64,000 bases of DNA from Bacteroidales bacterium UBA4116 (lineage in GTDB: Bacteria > Bacteroidota > Bacteroidia > Bacteroidales > Tannerellaceae), in assembly GCA_002381645.1 (NCBI GenBank), contig DFXE01000024.1, positions 51,742-115,741 of the forward strand. The letters are read 5' to 3'. A program made the translations under genes and the position numbers. The notes below the pieces were generated by a model. It saw only the letters and a program-made list of their open reading frames with translations, was not told where the DNA came from and ran no database searches. Each line of letters opens with the position of its first letter. The stretch's first letter is position 1. Of the stretch, positions 7,161 through 16,784 are shown piece by piece.

Positions 7161-9254
7161 ATGAAAGTAATAATAGCAGAAAAACCCAGCGTAGCCCGTG
7201 ACATTGCAGCTATCGTGGGAGCAAATAACCGCAAAGACGGTTATCTCGAAGGCGGCGGCTATGCCGTTACGTGGGCCTTCGGACATCTGGTAGGTCTGGC
7301 AATGCCCGAACAGTATGGTTTTACAGGTTTTCAACGTGAGAACCTGCCCATACTTCCTTCACAGTTTAAACTTATTCCCCGTCAGGTAAAAGACGGAAAA
7401 GAATACAAACCCGATCCGGGAACCATGAAACAACTCAAAGTCATTAAAGAGTTGTTCGGGAAATGTGATAAGATTGTTGTGGCAACGGATGCCGGTAGAG
7501 AAGGTGAACTTATCTTCAGATACATCTATAATTATCTGGAATGTTCACGTCCTTTCGACCGTCTTTGGATAAGCTCACTCACGGATCAGGCTATCCGCAA
7601 AGGCATGGAGAACCTGATACCGGGGGAAGACTACGACAATCTGTACGCTTCGGCGAAAGCCCGCAGCCAGGCGGACTGGATTGTCGGTATAAATGCTTCA
7701 CAGGCTCTTTCCCTTTCTGCCGGGCACGGGGTATGGTCACTGGGGAGAGTGCAGACACCCACGCTTGCCATGATATGCAGCCGTTATCTCGAAAACAAAG
7801 ACTTCGTACCACAGCCGTATTTTCAGCTCAGGCTTCACACCGCCAAAGATGCCACCGCATTTGCCGCTATCTCCGTAGAACGATACTCTGCGAAAGCAGA
7901 AGCGGAAGAACTGTTATCGCGCGTGCGGTCAGGAGAAGTAAAAGTCGCAAGCGTAGAAAAGAAAGAAGTAAGGCAGGAACCGCCCTTACTCTACGACCTG
8001 ACGACCTTACAAAAGGATATGAATAGCAAGTATGGTTTTTCGGCGGATAAAACCCTGTCAATCGCACAGAAATTGTACGAGGCCAAGTTAATCACTTACC
8101 CCCGTACCGGAAGCCGTTTTATTTCGGAGGATGTGTTTGAGGGTATCTATGACCTGATTTCTACGCTTTGGGAACATCCGGTATTCGGTTCTCAGGCTGT
8201 GGCGGTCTGCAATTCCGAACTTAACCGCCATTCGGTGAATGACGGCAAAGTAACTGACCATCATGCGCTCCTAATAACCGGTAATGAACCGAAAGACTTG
8301 CCGGATGATGAACACAAAATCTATGAACGGATTGCCGGACGTATGGTTGAAGCGTTTTCAAAAATCTGCATCAAAGATTCCACCACCATTAAACTGGAAT
8401 GTGCCGAAGTTCTTTTTGAAGTCAAAGGCTCCATTATTAAAAGTGCCGGATGGCGTAAAGTCTGGGGAGAGCAGGACGAGAAAGAAGAAAACGAAGCAAC
8501 TGCACTTCCCGATCTTTCCGAAAATGAAATACTTACCGTCCGGGATGTGGAACTGTTGGAAAAGCAAACCAAGCCCCGACCGCTACATACGGAAAGTAGT
8601 TTACTTTCGGCTATGGAAACCTGCGGTAAAGAACTGACCGACGAAGCGCAGCGGGAAGCACTCAAAGAATCAGGCATCGGCACTCCCGCCACACGTGCTG
8701 CCGTTATCGAAACCCTTTTCTCACGGGATTACATCAAACGTGAAAAAAAGAGCCTTGTTCCAACCAATAAAGGACTGGTCGTATATCTGGCTGTAAAGGA
8801 GAAGAAGATATCGGATGTCGCCATGACCGGACAATGGGAAAGTGCCCTGAACAAAATTGCCACAGGTGAAATGGATGCAAATACTTTCCACAGAGGTATT
8901 GAAGTGTATGCAACCCAAATCACAACGGAGCTGCTCGATAATAAAATTGAAGGCGGTGACAACCGTGAAAGCTGCCCTTGCCCTAAATGCGAAAACGGTC
9001 AGGTAACTATTTATCGGAAAGTAGCCAAGTGCAGCAATGAATCATGCGGGCTTACCGTGTTCCGGAGTAAATCTGAAAAGGAACTGACGGACGGACAGAT
9101 AAAAGATTTGCTTACGAAGGGCAAAACTGCTGTAATCAAAGGTTTCAAAAGCAGGGAGGGCAAATCTTTCGATGCTGCCGTAACATTCGATAATGACTTT
9201 AAAACCGTTTTTTCGTTTCCACCTAAAACGGGAGGGAAAAAGAGAGGTAAATAA
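7161..9254 (+). CDS. topB: type IA DNA topoisomerase (TopB/Exc-like)
   Basis: This enzyme breaks and rejoins single DNA strands. The N-terminal Toprim domain has IIAEKPSVARDIA and ATDAGREGEL (acidic residues near 110-116). The catalytic Tyr is about residue 313 in LITYPRTGSR. The last 90 residues hold a zinc ribbon with two Cys pairs (CPCPKC and CSNESC). Its 697 residues suit the topoisomerase III-like Exc protein of CTnDOT-family elements, which supports element excision. It lies between the DUF3945 and DUF1896 genes, the usual ICE order. It is likely an accessory enzyme of the element, not the host topoisomerase. Confidence 0.93.
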   Translation: MKVIIAEKPSVARDIAAIVGANNRKDGYLEGGGYAVTWAFGHLVGLAMPEQYGFTGFQRENLPILPSQFKLIPRQVKDGKEYKPDPGTMKQLKVIKELFGKCDKIVVATDAGREGELIFRYIYNYLECSRPFDRLWISSLTDQAIRKGMENLIPGEDYDNLYASAKARSQADWIVGINASQALSLSAGHGVWSLGRVQTPTLAMICSRYLENKDFVPQPYFQLRLHTAKDATAFAAISVERYSAKAEAEELLSRVRSGEVKVASVEKKEVRQEPPLLYDLTTLQKDMNSKYGFSADKTLSIAQKLYEAKLITYPRTGSRFISEDVFEGIYDLISTLWEHPVFGSQAVAVCNSELNRHSVNDGKVTDHHALLITGNEPKDLPDDEHKIYERIAGRMVEAFSKICIKDSTTIKLECAEVLFEVKGSIIKSAGWRKVWGEQDEKEENEATALPDLSENEILTVRDVELLEKQTKPRPLHTESSLLSAMETCGKELTDEAQREALKESGIGTPATRAAVIETLFSRDYIKREKKSLVPTNKGLVVYLAVKEKKISDVAMTGQWESALNKIATGEMDANTFHRGIEVYATQITTELLDNKIEGGDNRESCPCPKCENGQVTIYRKVAKCSNESCGLTVFRSKSEKELTDGQIKDLLTKGKTAVIKGFKSREGKSFDAAVTFDNDFKTVFSFPPKTGGKKRGK

Positions 9255-9262
9255 AAAAGTGC

Positions 9263-9270
9263 TATCTTTG
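9263..9270 (+). promoter_or_regulatory. -7 element after topB
   Basis: TATCTTTG matches TAnnTTTG exactly. It lies 9 bases past the topB stop and would drive the DUF1896 and methylase-helicase genes, with the hairpin at 9334 inside the leader. Confidence 0.5.
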
Positions 9271-9333
9271 CCACTGAAAATACGTCTGATAACTAATTGT
9301 TTTACGATTATTTACGGCGGATTTTTTAGTGGC

Positions 9334-9360
9334 GGCACTGGGGAGGGATACCCCGGTGCC
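9334..9360 (+). terminator. terminator or attenuator in the leader of the DUF1896 gene
   Basis: A 10-bp G/C-rich stem (9334-9343 with 9351-9360, one G-T pair), a 7-base loop, then TTTACTTTTCTT. It is a good intrinsic terminator. Because a -7 element lies upstream and the next gene 56 bases downstream, it could end topB read-through or act as an attenuator. Confidence 0.7.
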
Positions 9361-9395
9361 TTTACTTTTCTTCCATAGACTAAAAATAAGTTTCA

Positions 9396-9412
9396 CCACT
9401 AAAAAATCCAAC
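9396..9412 (+). repeat. 17-bp leader repeat, copy 2 (before DUF1896 gene)
   Basis: Exact copy of the sequence at 7138-7154, here ending 4 bases before the ATG at 9417. Confidence 0.6.
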
Positions 9413-9416
9413 ATTT

Positions 9417-9866
9417 ATGATTCGTAACAATAATAATTTAGAACCTGCGGAACTTTCTTACTTCCGCCTTAATCTGCTTTCATATCTACGTGATTCACAT
9501 CCCGACAAAGCTGGTGATCTTTCATTCATCGCCGGACGGGGCGACCTGGCAGCCGAAAGTTACAGCGATGCCATTAAAAGCGGTTTAGACCATATTCAAG
9601 CTGCCGAGATTGCCAATGAAGTTCTATTCAATGGCTTACACTTCTCTCCATTAAATACCATAGTGGAAATTCTCTGGAATGAATTTTCCGAAGAAATTCC
9701 ACCGGGAACAGCCCAGCAGAAGGCAGCGGAATTGTTGCCAGACTGCAAAGCGGTTTTTATCAAGTACAACCTTTCTGACGATTATGCCGAATCATCCGAG
9801 TACCAGATGCTCTATACAGAGTTAACCGGCACAATCATGTTATTGCTCGAAGATGAGTTACAATAA
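9417..9866 (+). CDS. DUF1896 family ICE protein
   Basis: The 149-residue acidic, helical protein matches the DUF1896 family of Bacteroidetes mobile elements, with LSYFRLNLLSYLRDSHPD, an AAESYSDAIKSG helix and LHFSPLNTIVEILWNEF. It has no signal peptide or membrane segment. Its function is unknown. Its 3' end overlaps the start of the methylase-helicase gene by 14 bases, which suggests coupled translation and a shared task. Confidence 0.8.
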   Translation: MIRNNNNLEPAELSYFRLNLLSYLRDSHPDKAGDLSFIAGRGDLAAESYSDAIKSGLDHIQAAEIANEVLFNGLHFSPLNTIVEILWNEFSEEIPPGTAQQKAAELLPDCKAVFIKYNLSDDYAESSEYQMLYTELTGTIMLLLEDELQ

Positions 9867-12800
9867 AAAAACTCATTTGCGTGATAACATCGACGCAATT
9901 AAGTTAGCGTTAAGGCTCGATAAGGATAAGACAAAGGCAACCCCCGAAGAACGGGAAATACTTGCCCGATATTCAGGGTTTGGTGGCATTAAAGCCATTC
10001 TCAGCCCTGCCGATAAGCCGGAAGATATAAACCGGTGGTCAAAATCCGAAGTCGAGCTTTTTCCTTTGGTCAGCGAACTTCACGAGGTACTCCGTGAAGC
10101 ATCCGCTACACCGGAGGAATACAAACGGTATATCAGTTCCCTGAAAAGTTCCATCCTGACGGCTTTTTATACGCCCACACCTGTTATTGATGCTATATCC
10201 GAATCCTTGCGGGATAGTGGTATAACCCCGGCACGCTTTCTCGATCCGAGTGCGGGAGTGGGTGCTTTTGTTTCTTCTTTCAAGGAAACCGCACCCCAAT
10301 CGGAGATATATTGCTTTGAGAAAGACCTGATAACGGGTAAGATTCTATCACAACTCTATCCTGAAGACAAAATCAGGATTGAGGGTTACGAAAAAATGGA
10401 AGGACGTTACTCACAGTTTTACGATCTAATAGCATCGAACATTCCATTCGGTGATACTTCCGTATTCGACCCGTTGTTATCCAACCATTCCGAGCAGGAA
10501 GTAAAACAGTCTACCCAATCCATTCATAACTACTTTTTTGTTAAAAGTGCGATGTCAGCACGGGAAGGTGGACTGATTGCCTTTATTACTTCGCAGGGTG
10601 TTCTTAATTCGGAACAAAATAAGCCTATCAGGGAACTTTTGATGAGAAGCTGCGATTTAGTATCGGCTATCCGGCTACCGAATAACCTTTTTACAGATCA
10701 TGCAGGAACAGAAGTAGGCAGCGACCTGATTATATTACAAAGGAATAATAAGAACATCGAGCCAACCAAAAGGCAACAGGATTTTATTGAGAGCCGAAAA
10801 CTATCTAACGGTATATCCATCAATAACCTGTTCCGTGACTTCAACAGGGTGGTACAGACCAGCTCAAAGGTTGATACCGACCCTTATGGAAAACCAGCGA
10901 TTGTCTTCGATCATAACGGTGGTATCGAAGGTATTTCCAATGAAATCAAACGGATGCTGAAGGAAGATTTTGCACAACATCTGGATATTCAGCATTACCA
11001 AAATTATTCACAGAACAATCCTGCACAAGCGGTTGAACAATCTTCACCTGTAATATCAAAGGAGATTCAGCAACAGCTACCCGAACAGGAATTGCAACAG
11101 CAAGGTGCATCTGTTTCACCACCCGATAAAACACTTTTTTCGGATAATACACTGTTACCGGAAGATTCCGTCGAAAAAGTAGCAACGGTCATTTCCCAAC
11201 AAACAGCCGTTAAACCGTCCATCGCACCCGGAAACTTTGCCGGCACATTGTTCGATATGGACGATCCTGCCATTAAAAAAGAGCCGACTATGGAGGCGAA
11301 TCCTCAATCCATAACGCAGGAGCCGCTAATAACGCTGTACGACCTGTTCGGCTTTACACAGGAAGAACGGAATCAGGCAAACCGACCGAAACGCCGTAAA
11401 GGTAAAAAGAGCAAACAACAGGCTGCTAAACTTGACTTTATGGATTGGCGGGAGGAATTGGCTCATAACACCGCTATCGAAAAAGAACGGCAGGCCCAAG
11501 ACGGGATTACAGACAAACCCGTATATCCCGTATTCGATGCCCGGAAAGAAGAACACCAGGAAAAGCTAAGAGCTTTAGCCGAAGAAGAACGGAAAGAACG
11601 GCTTAAACCTGTTCCCTACATAGCCGAGAACATTCCGGAACATTATAAAGAAGGTTCTCTGGTCACGGACGAAAACAACCGTGTCGGCTATTTGCGGGAT
11701 TTAGAGGGTTTTCAACCGATGTTCCATCCGTTGGAACTCACCGATACACAGAAGATGAAAGCATCCCTTTATATTGAGATACGGGACACTTATCATCACC
11801 TGTATAGGAATGAAGCGACACGATTAGAAGAAAATCCCGCACTGCGTGAGATGTTAAACAGGCTATATGACGATTTTACCCGTCGTTTCGGAAATATAAA
11901 TGATGCCAAAAACCTGAGCCTGATTAAAATGGATGCAGGAGGCACTGAAATACTTTCCCTGGAGAGGTATGTAAACGGCAAAGCCACTAAAGCGGATATT
12001 TTTCAGCAACCCGTAGCTTTCAATCCCAATGAGATTACTCATGCGGACACAGCAAAAGAAGCACTCGTGGCATCCTTGAATAAATATGCAGGAGTAGACC
12101 TTGAATATATGGCAAGTTTGACAAACCGGGAGCCGGATGATATGTTGCAGGAACTCAAAGGCGATGTGTATTTCAATCCCATGATTTCTGAATATGAAAT
12201 TAAGGATAAGTTTATCAGTGGTAATGTCATAGCTAAAGCCGATTATGTAGAAAATTATCTTGAAACGCACCCTGATAATGAGGAAGCCAAAGAATCGCTG
12301 GCAGCGTTACGGGAAGCCACGCCACGCCCCATACCTTTTGAGGATTTAGACTTCAACTTCGGTGAACGCTGGATACCGACAGGAATTTACAGCAAATTTG
12401 CTACTTATCTTTTTGATACGGATGTTTCCGTACAGTATACTGGCAGCCGGGATGAATTTAGTGTAAATGCCAAGAGCAAAAACGTGAAAATCACGGAACA
12501 ATTTGCTGTCAAATCTCAAAGCAGAAATTTTGACGGTATAGCTTTGATGAAACATGCTATGCACAATACTTCGCCCGATATAACCAAAAAAATTATGGTT
12601 GGCGGTCAGGAAACAAAAGTGCGTGATACAGAAGCCATACAGCTCGCCAATACCAAAATAGACGAGATACGAAACGGCTTTAACGAATGGCTCAGCGAAC
12701 AATCGACGGAGTTTAAAGAACGGCTGGCAGATAAATATAACCGTACTTTCAACTGTTTTGTCCGTCCTAATTATGATGGTAGTCACCAAACCTTCCCCGG

Positions 12801-15576
12801 ACTGGATTTAAGAGGACTGGGTATTCCCGATCTGTATAAAAGTCAGAAAGATGCCGTCTGGATGGATATTCTCAACGGTGGCGGTATTATAGATCATGAG
12901 GTCGGCGGTGGTAAAACCCTTATCATGTGTGTCAGTTCCTATGAAAAGAAACGGCTGGGATTGGTAAATAAGCCAATCATTACCGCACTTAAAGCCAATG
13001 TACATGAGATAGCACAGACCTATTGTACCGCCTATCCTAACGCCAAAATTCTCTATCCCGGTAAAGAAGATTTTACCCCTGCAAAGCGGATGCGAATCTT
13101 TAATGAAATGAAGAACAACAACTGGGATGCGATTATTTTAACACATGAACAGTTCGGCATGATACCCCAATCACCCGAAATACAGCAGCAGATCTTACAG
13201 GCTGAACTCGATAGCGTTGAAGAAAATCTGGAAGTCTTGCGGGCACAGGGTAAGGAAATTTCCCGTGGCATGGAAAAAGGCTTAATAAAACGGCAACTCA
13301 ATCTTACAGCCAAACTGGAAAACATTACTTATCAGATTGAAAACCGAAAGGATGATACGGTGGACTTCCGCCTGATGGGAATAGACCACCTGTACGTGGA
13401 TGAAAGCCACCGCTTCAAAAACCTGACCTTCACAACCCGTCACGACCGGGTAGCCGGACTGGGCAATGCGGATGGCTCACAACGTGCCCTGAATATGCTG
13501 TTTGCTTTGCGCACCATTCAGGAACGCACCGGAAAAGATTTAGGTGCTACATTCCTGTCGGGTACAACTATCTCCAATTCATTGACAGAGTTATATCTGC
13601 TGTTTAAATATCTGCGACCGAATGAACTGGAAAGACAAGGTATCACCACCTTTGATGCCTGGGCAGCCATATTTGCAAAGAAAACCATTGATTATGAGTT
13701 TTCAGTAACGAATCAGGTGGTACAAAAAGAACGGTTCCGGTATTTTATCAAAGTACCCGAACTGGCGGCTTTTTATGCAGAAATAACCGATTATCGTTCT
13801 GCGGAGGATATTGGTATCGACAGACCTGCAAAGAATGAAATTCTGCATAATATTCCACCTACGCCCGATCAACAGGAATTTATTCAAAAATTGGTAAACT
13901 TTGCAAAAACAGGTGATGCCACCGTTTTAGGAAGATCGAAACTGTCCGATAGTGAAGAAAAAGCCAAAATGCTGATAGCAACAGACTACGCCCGTAAAAT
14001 GTCGCTCGATATGCGGCTTATCAATCCCGTGAAATATGGCGACCATGTGGATAATAAGGCATCTCACGTAGCAAAGATGGTTTCTGACTACTATCGCAAG
14101 TACGACCAGCACAAGGCAACCCAGTTCGTTTTCTCCGATTTAGGTACATACAAGCCCGGAGAATGGAATCCATGCTCCGAGATTAAGCGAAAACTGGTGG
14201 ATGACTATGGAATCCCCGCTAACGAAATACGCTTCATTCAGGAAGCAAAAACCGACCGTGCCCGTAAAGCCATGATACGGGATATGAACGACGGTAGAAT
14301 CCGTGTATTGTTCGGCTCTACTGAAATGTTGGGCACCGGAGTTAATGCACAGAAACGGTGCGTTGCTATCCATCATTTGGATGCACCGTGGCGACCGTCC
14401 GATTTAGAACAACGGGATGGTAGGGGAATACGCAAAGGCAATGAAATAGCCAAACTGTACGCCGAGAATAAAGTAGATGTAATTATTTATGCAGTTGAAA
14501 AATCTCTCGATGCTTATAAGTTCGGATTACTTCATAATAAACAGCTTTTCATCCGGCAGTTGAAAAACAATTCACTGGGTAGCCGTACCATTGACGAAGG
14601 CAGTATGGATGAAAAAGGCGGTATGAATTTCAGCGAATATGTGGCTATCCTTTCAGGTAATACCGAATTATTGGAAAAGGCACGGCTGGAAAAGAAAATC
14701 GCATCCCTTGAAAGTGAGCGGCAAGCATTTGTACGTGGTAAATCATCCTCACGTTATAAATTGGAGAATATTATTGCGGATGTTGATAAGAATAACGCTT
14801 TTATAGGTCGCATTTCAAAGGATATAGATGCGTTCAATTCCCGTGTTCAAATAGCACCCGACGGCAATAAACTCAATCCGATAGAGCTTTATGATGTGAA
14901 GGGTAGCGACCCTAAATTTATAGGTGCCAAATTGAACGAGATTGCAGAGAAGGCCCAGACCTATGGACTGTATGATAAAATCGGTACGCTGTATGGGTTT
15001 AATCTATTGGTAAAGACTGAAAACGGTAGCAAAGAGGGATTTGATGTCAAACAAAACCGATTCTTTGTAAAAGGAGAGGGAGAAATTCTTTATAACTATA
15101 ATCACGGAGTTATGGCCACCGATCCGAAGACGGCATCCCTGAACTTCCTAAATGCACTCGAAACGATGCCCCGGCTGATGGAACGGTATCAGGCTGATAA
15201 TGCAAAGATAGAAAAGGATATACCGATACTCAAAGAAGTAGTTGAAAGTACCTGGCGAAAAGAACCGGAACTAAAAGAACTCAAAGAGGAACTGATAAAG
15301 CTGGACAGGGAAATACAACTATCCCTGAAGCCGATTGAAGGAACGGAAGGAGTTACGGAGCCGGAACAGAAACAGGGTGTTTCTTCAGCTACGGTTGAGC
15401 CGGTTAAGGTTAGTTCACTACCTCCGCAAAACGGTACAACCATTCAGCAAGATGCACCTTTGCCCGGTACTTTGAAAGAAGTCAAGGAAATAATGGGCGA
15501 CAGGCTTGTGATTGCGGGCGTAGGTAGTTCTAACAAGATCGAGAAGAAAGAGCCGACAAAAGGTTTTAAACTGTAA
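9853..15576 (+). CDS. giant N6-adenine methylase / SNF2-like helicase fusion
   Basis: The 1907-residue protein has an N-terminal methylase domain (motif I FLDPSAGVGAF at 129-139, catalytic-motif variant SNIPFG at 195-200). A long linker contains Gln-rich and basic charged stretches. The C-terminal half is a superfamily 2 helicase with GGGKT at about 1018, DESH at about 1181, SGTTISNS, and QRDGRGIRKG at about 1519. The NIPF form differs from the usual NPPF/Y. Similar giant proteins occur in Bacteroidetes ICEs and resemble DarB-like anti-restriction proteins of phage P1. Protection of incoming ICE DNA is a reasonable inference, not shown here. A bidirectional terminator follows. Confidence 0.88.
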   Translation: MSYNKKTHLRDNIDAIKLALRLDKDKTKATPEEREILARYSGFGGIKAILSPADKPEDINRWSKSEVELFPLVSELHEVLREASATPEEYKRYISSLKSSILTAFYTPTPVIDAISESLRDSGITPARFLDPSAGVGAFVSSFKETAPQSEIYCFEKDLITGKILSQLYPEDKIRIEGYEKMEGRYSQFYDLIASNIPFGDTSVFDPLLSNHSEQEVKQSTQSIHNYFFVKSAMSAREGGLIAFITSQGVLNSEQNKPIRELLMRSCDLVSAIRLPNNLFTDHAGTEVGSDLIILQRNNKNIEPTKRQQDFIESRKLSNGISINNLFRDFNRVVQTSSKVDTDPYGKPAIVFDHNGGIEGISNEIKRMLKEDFAQHLDIQHYQNYSQNNPAQAVEQSSPVISKEIQQQLPEQELQQQGASVSPPDKTLFSDNTLLPEDSVEKVATVISQQTAVKPSIAPGNFAGTLFDMDDPAIKKEPTMEANPQSITQEPLITLYDLFGFTQEERNQANRPKRRKGKKSKQQAAKLDFMDWREELAHNTAIEKERQAQDGITDKPVYPVFDARKEEHQEKLRALAEEERKERLKPVPYIAENIPEHYKEGSLVTDENNRVGYLRDLEGFQPMFHPLELTDTQKMKASLYIEIRDTYHHLYRNEATRLEENPALREMLNRLYDDFTRRFGNINDAKNLSLIKMDAGGTEILSLERYVNGKATKADIFQQPVAFNPNEITHADTAKEALVASLNKYAGVDLEYMASLTNREPDDMLQELKGDVYFNPMISEYEIKDKFISGNVIAKADYVENYLETHPDNEEAKESLAALREATPRPIPFEDLDFNFGERWIPTGIYSKFATYLFDTDVSVQYTGSRDEFSVNAKSKNVKITEQFAVKSQSRNFDGIALMKHAMHNTSPDITKKIMVGGQETKVRDTEAIQLANTKIDEIRNGFNEWLSEQSTEFKERLADKYNRTFNCFVRPNYDGSHQTFPGLDLRGLGIPDLYKSQKDAVWMDILNGGGIIDHEVGGGKTLIMCVSSYEKKRLGLVNKPIITALKANVHEIAQTYCTAYPNAKILYPGKEDFTPAKRMRIFNEMKNNNWDAIILTHEQFGMIPQSPEIQQQILQAELDSVEENLEVLRAQGKEISRGMEKGLIKRQLNLTAKLENITYQIENRKDDTVDFRLMGIDHLYVDESHRFKNLTFTTRHDRVAGLGNADGSQRALNMLFALRTIQERTGKDLGATFLSGTTISNSLTELYLLFKYLRPNELERQGITTFDAWAAIFAKKTIDYEFSVTNQVVQKERFRYFIKVPELAAFYAEITDYRSAEDIGIDRPAKNEILHNIPPTPDQQEFIQKLVNFAKTGDATVLGRSKLSDSEEKAKMLIATDYARKMSLDMRLINPVKYGDHVDNKASHVAKMVSDYYRKYDQHKATQFVFSDLGTYKPGEWNPCSEIKRKLVDDYGIPANEIRFIQEAKTDRARKAMIRDMNDGRIRVLFGSTEMLGTGVNAQKRCVAIHHLDAPWRPSDLEQRDGRGIRKGNEIAKLYAENKVDVIIYAVEKSLDAYKFGLLHNKQLFIRQLKNNSLGSRTIDEGSMDEKGGMNFSEYVAILSGNTELLEKARLEKKIASLESERQAFVRGKSSSRYKLENIIADVDKNNAFIGRISKDIDAFNSRVQIAPDGNKLNPIELYDVKGSDPKFIGAKLNEIAEKAQTYGLYDKIGTLYGFNLLVKTENGSKEGFDVKQNRFFVKGEGEILYNYNHGVMATDPKTASLNFLNALETMPRLMERYQADNAKIEKDIPILKEVVESTWRKEPELKELKEELIKLDREIQLSLKPIEGTEGVTEPEQKQGVSSATVEPVKVSSLPPQNGTTIQQDAPLPGTLKEVKEIMGDRLVIAGVGSSNKIEKKEPTKGFKL

Positions 15577-15579
15577 AAG

Positions 15580-15622
15580 AATAAATCCCGTATATAAATT
15601 TTCTGATATTACGGGATTTATT
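15580..15622. terminator. bidirectional terminator
   Basis: Perfect 13-bp arms (15580-15592 and 15610-15622), A/T-rich at the base, with T-rich flanks on the right and, read on the minus strand, on the left. It sits between the converging methylase-helicase and cupin genes. Confidence 0.75.
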
Positions 15623-15633
15623 TATTCTACATT

Positions 15634-16056
15634 TTACCACAACGCAGTTCCATCCTGTATAATGCCGTCCTCCAATGAATATTGTTCGAGTGAATTTTCC
15701 TTTGATTGAATAACAATATAAATCATTGGTTCATCAGAAGTATTGGTCATTCCCCGAAGTCCGGTTGTTGCCACACGGATAACGCTACCTTCAGAAATAT
15801 CAAAGCATTTATCGTCAACCTGAAACTTTCCTTTACCCGTGAGGATCAGATAAGTTTCTTCATTTTGTTTGTGCAAATGAAAAATCGGAAGATCCGTTTG
15901 AGGGGGCAACACACTAATTGATATTTCTGTTCCTGTTGCTTTCGTTTGTTCATTTAGAAAAATTTTCCCATTTCCATTTAGTAATACATCTGTCAATTTT
16001 CCAAAATTTACTGCGGTAAAATTATCACTTTCTGCAATTTTCTCGATAATACTCAT
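15634..16056 (-). CDS. small cupin-domain protein
   Basis: The 140-residue product has one cupin barrel: FHLHKQNEETYLILTGKG supplies the His-x-His and Glu ligands of motif 1, and motif 2 lies around residues 85-110. Such proteins bind a metal and a small ligand; the ligand is unknown. It is cytoplasmic (no signal peptide). It is divergent from an HxlR regulator with 151 bases between, a typical regulator-target arrangement. It looks like ICE cargo. Confidence 0.75.
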   Translation of the reverse strand: MSIIEKIAESDNFTAVNFGKLTDVLLNGNGKIFLNEQTKATGTEISISVLPPQTDLPIFHLHKQNEETYLILTGKGKFQVDDKCFDISEGSVIRVATTGLRGMTNTSDEPMIYIVIQSKENSLEQYSLEDGIIQDGTALW

Positions 16057-16103
16057 AGCGTAACTTTTTAATTATTAATAATGATTCCTATTAGTAAGTT
16101 TAT

Positions 16104-16156
16104 TACTTTTGTGTAGCAAAGTTAAGGCGATTGTTCCTATCACACAAGAAGGAACA
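16104..16156. promoter_or_regulatory. divergent promoters and dyad operator between cupin and hxlR genes
   Basis: TACTTTTG (16104-16111, plus strand) and TAACTTTG (16124 to 16117, minus strand) both fit TAnnTTTG. Next to them is the dyad TGTTCCT-N11-AGGAACA (16132-16138 and 16150-16156). HxlR proteins bind such dyads as dimers, so this is the likely operator through which the regulator controls itself and the cupin gene. Confidence 0.6.
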
Positions 16157-16207
16157 TTGAAGTGGGTTACTTACTTTTAGATAACTATTTTTAGAAAAGA
16201 GAGAGTT

Positions 16208-16579
16208 ATGGAGGAAAAAAACTTTAAAAAATTTGAAGCCAGTGAAGATTGTCCTGTGCGTAATATTCTCTCACGATTAGGAGATAAATGGTCAATATTA
16301 GTATTATCATCCTTAAAAGTGAATGGTAAAATAAGATTTAGCGATATTCATCGAACCATCGGTGACATATCGCAACGTATGTTAACCGTAACTCTTCGTT
16401 CAATGGAAGCCGATGGAATAATTAAACGTGAGATTTATCCTGAAGTGCCACCGAGGGTTGAATATGAGCTTACCGAACTGGGAAATGAATTATTTATACA
16501 TATTGATGCCTTAATAAATTGGGCAAATGAGAATAACAACACAATCATGGCTTTTAGGAGCAAATTCAATCCTAAATAA
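16208..16579 (+). CDS. HxlR family transcriptional regulator
   Basis: The 123-residue winged-helix protein has the HxlR layout: CPVRNILSRLGDKWSILVL near the start with the conserved Cys at position 16, then ISQRMLTVTLRSMEADGII as recognition helix and the PRVEYELTELG wing. HxlR proteins sense small reactive compounds, often through that Cys. The divergent cupin gene and the dyad between them suggest it controls both. The effector is unknown. Confidence 0.88.
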   Translation: MEEKNFKKFEASEDCPVRNILSRLGDKWSILVLSSLKVNGKIRFSDIHRTIGDISQRMLTVTLRSMEADGIIKREIYPEVPPRVEYELTELGNELFIHIDALINWANENNNTIMAFRSKFNPK

Positions 16580-16696
16580 TTCTTTCCTTGAATGATATTG
16601 TTAAATTCCGGCAGAGGATGCTTACAAAAAACCTTTCTGTTTAACAGAAAATTATTTTATGTGCATCCAAAATTATTTTTTACTGCATCAAAAGCA

Positions 16697-16732
16697 AAAG
16701 TCCGTGCCTGTCATCCCGACGGTACGGACTTT
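16697..16732 (-). terminator. terminator of the HTH-primase-HTH operon
   Basis: A 12-bp stem (16697-16708 with 16721-16732, one G-T pair) and 12-base loop. On the minus strand it is followed by TGCTTTTG. It lies 53 bases past the stop of the HTH gene at 16785. Confidence 0.6.
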
Positions 16733-16784
16733 CTCATTAACAAAAAATCAATAGCTATGAACAAAAAAGAAAAAAGGAAATTTC

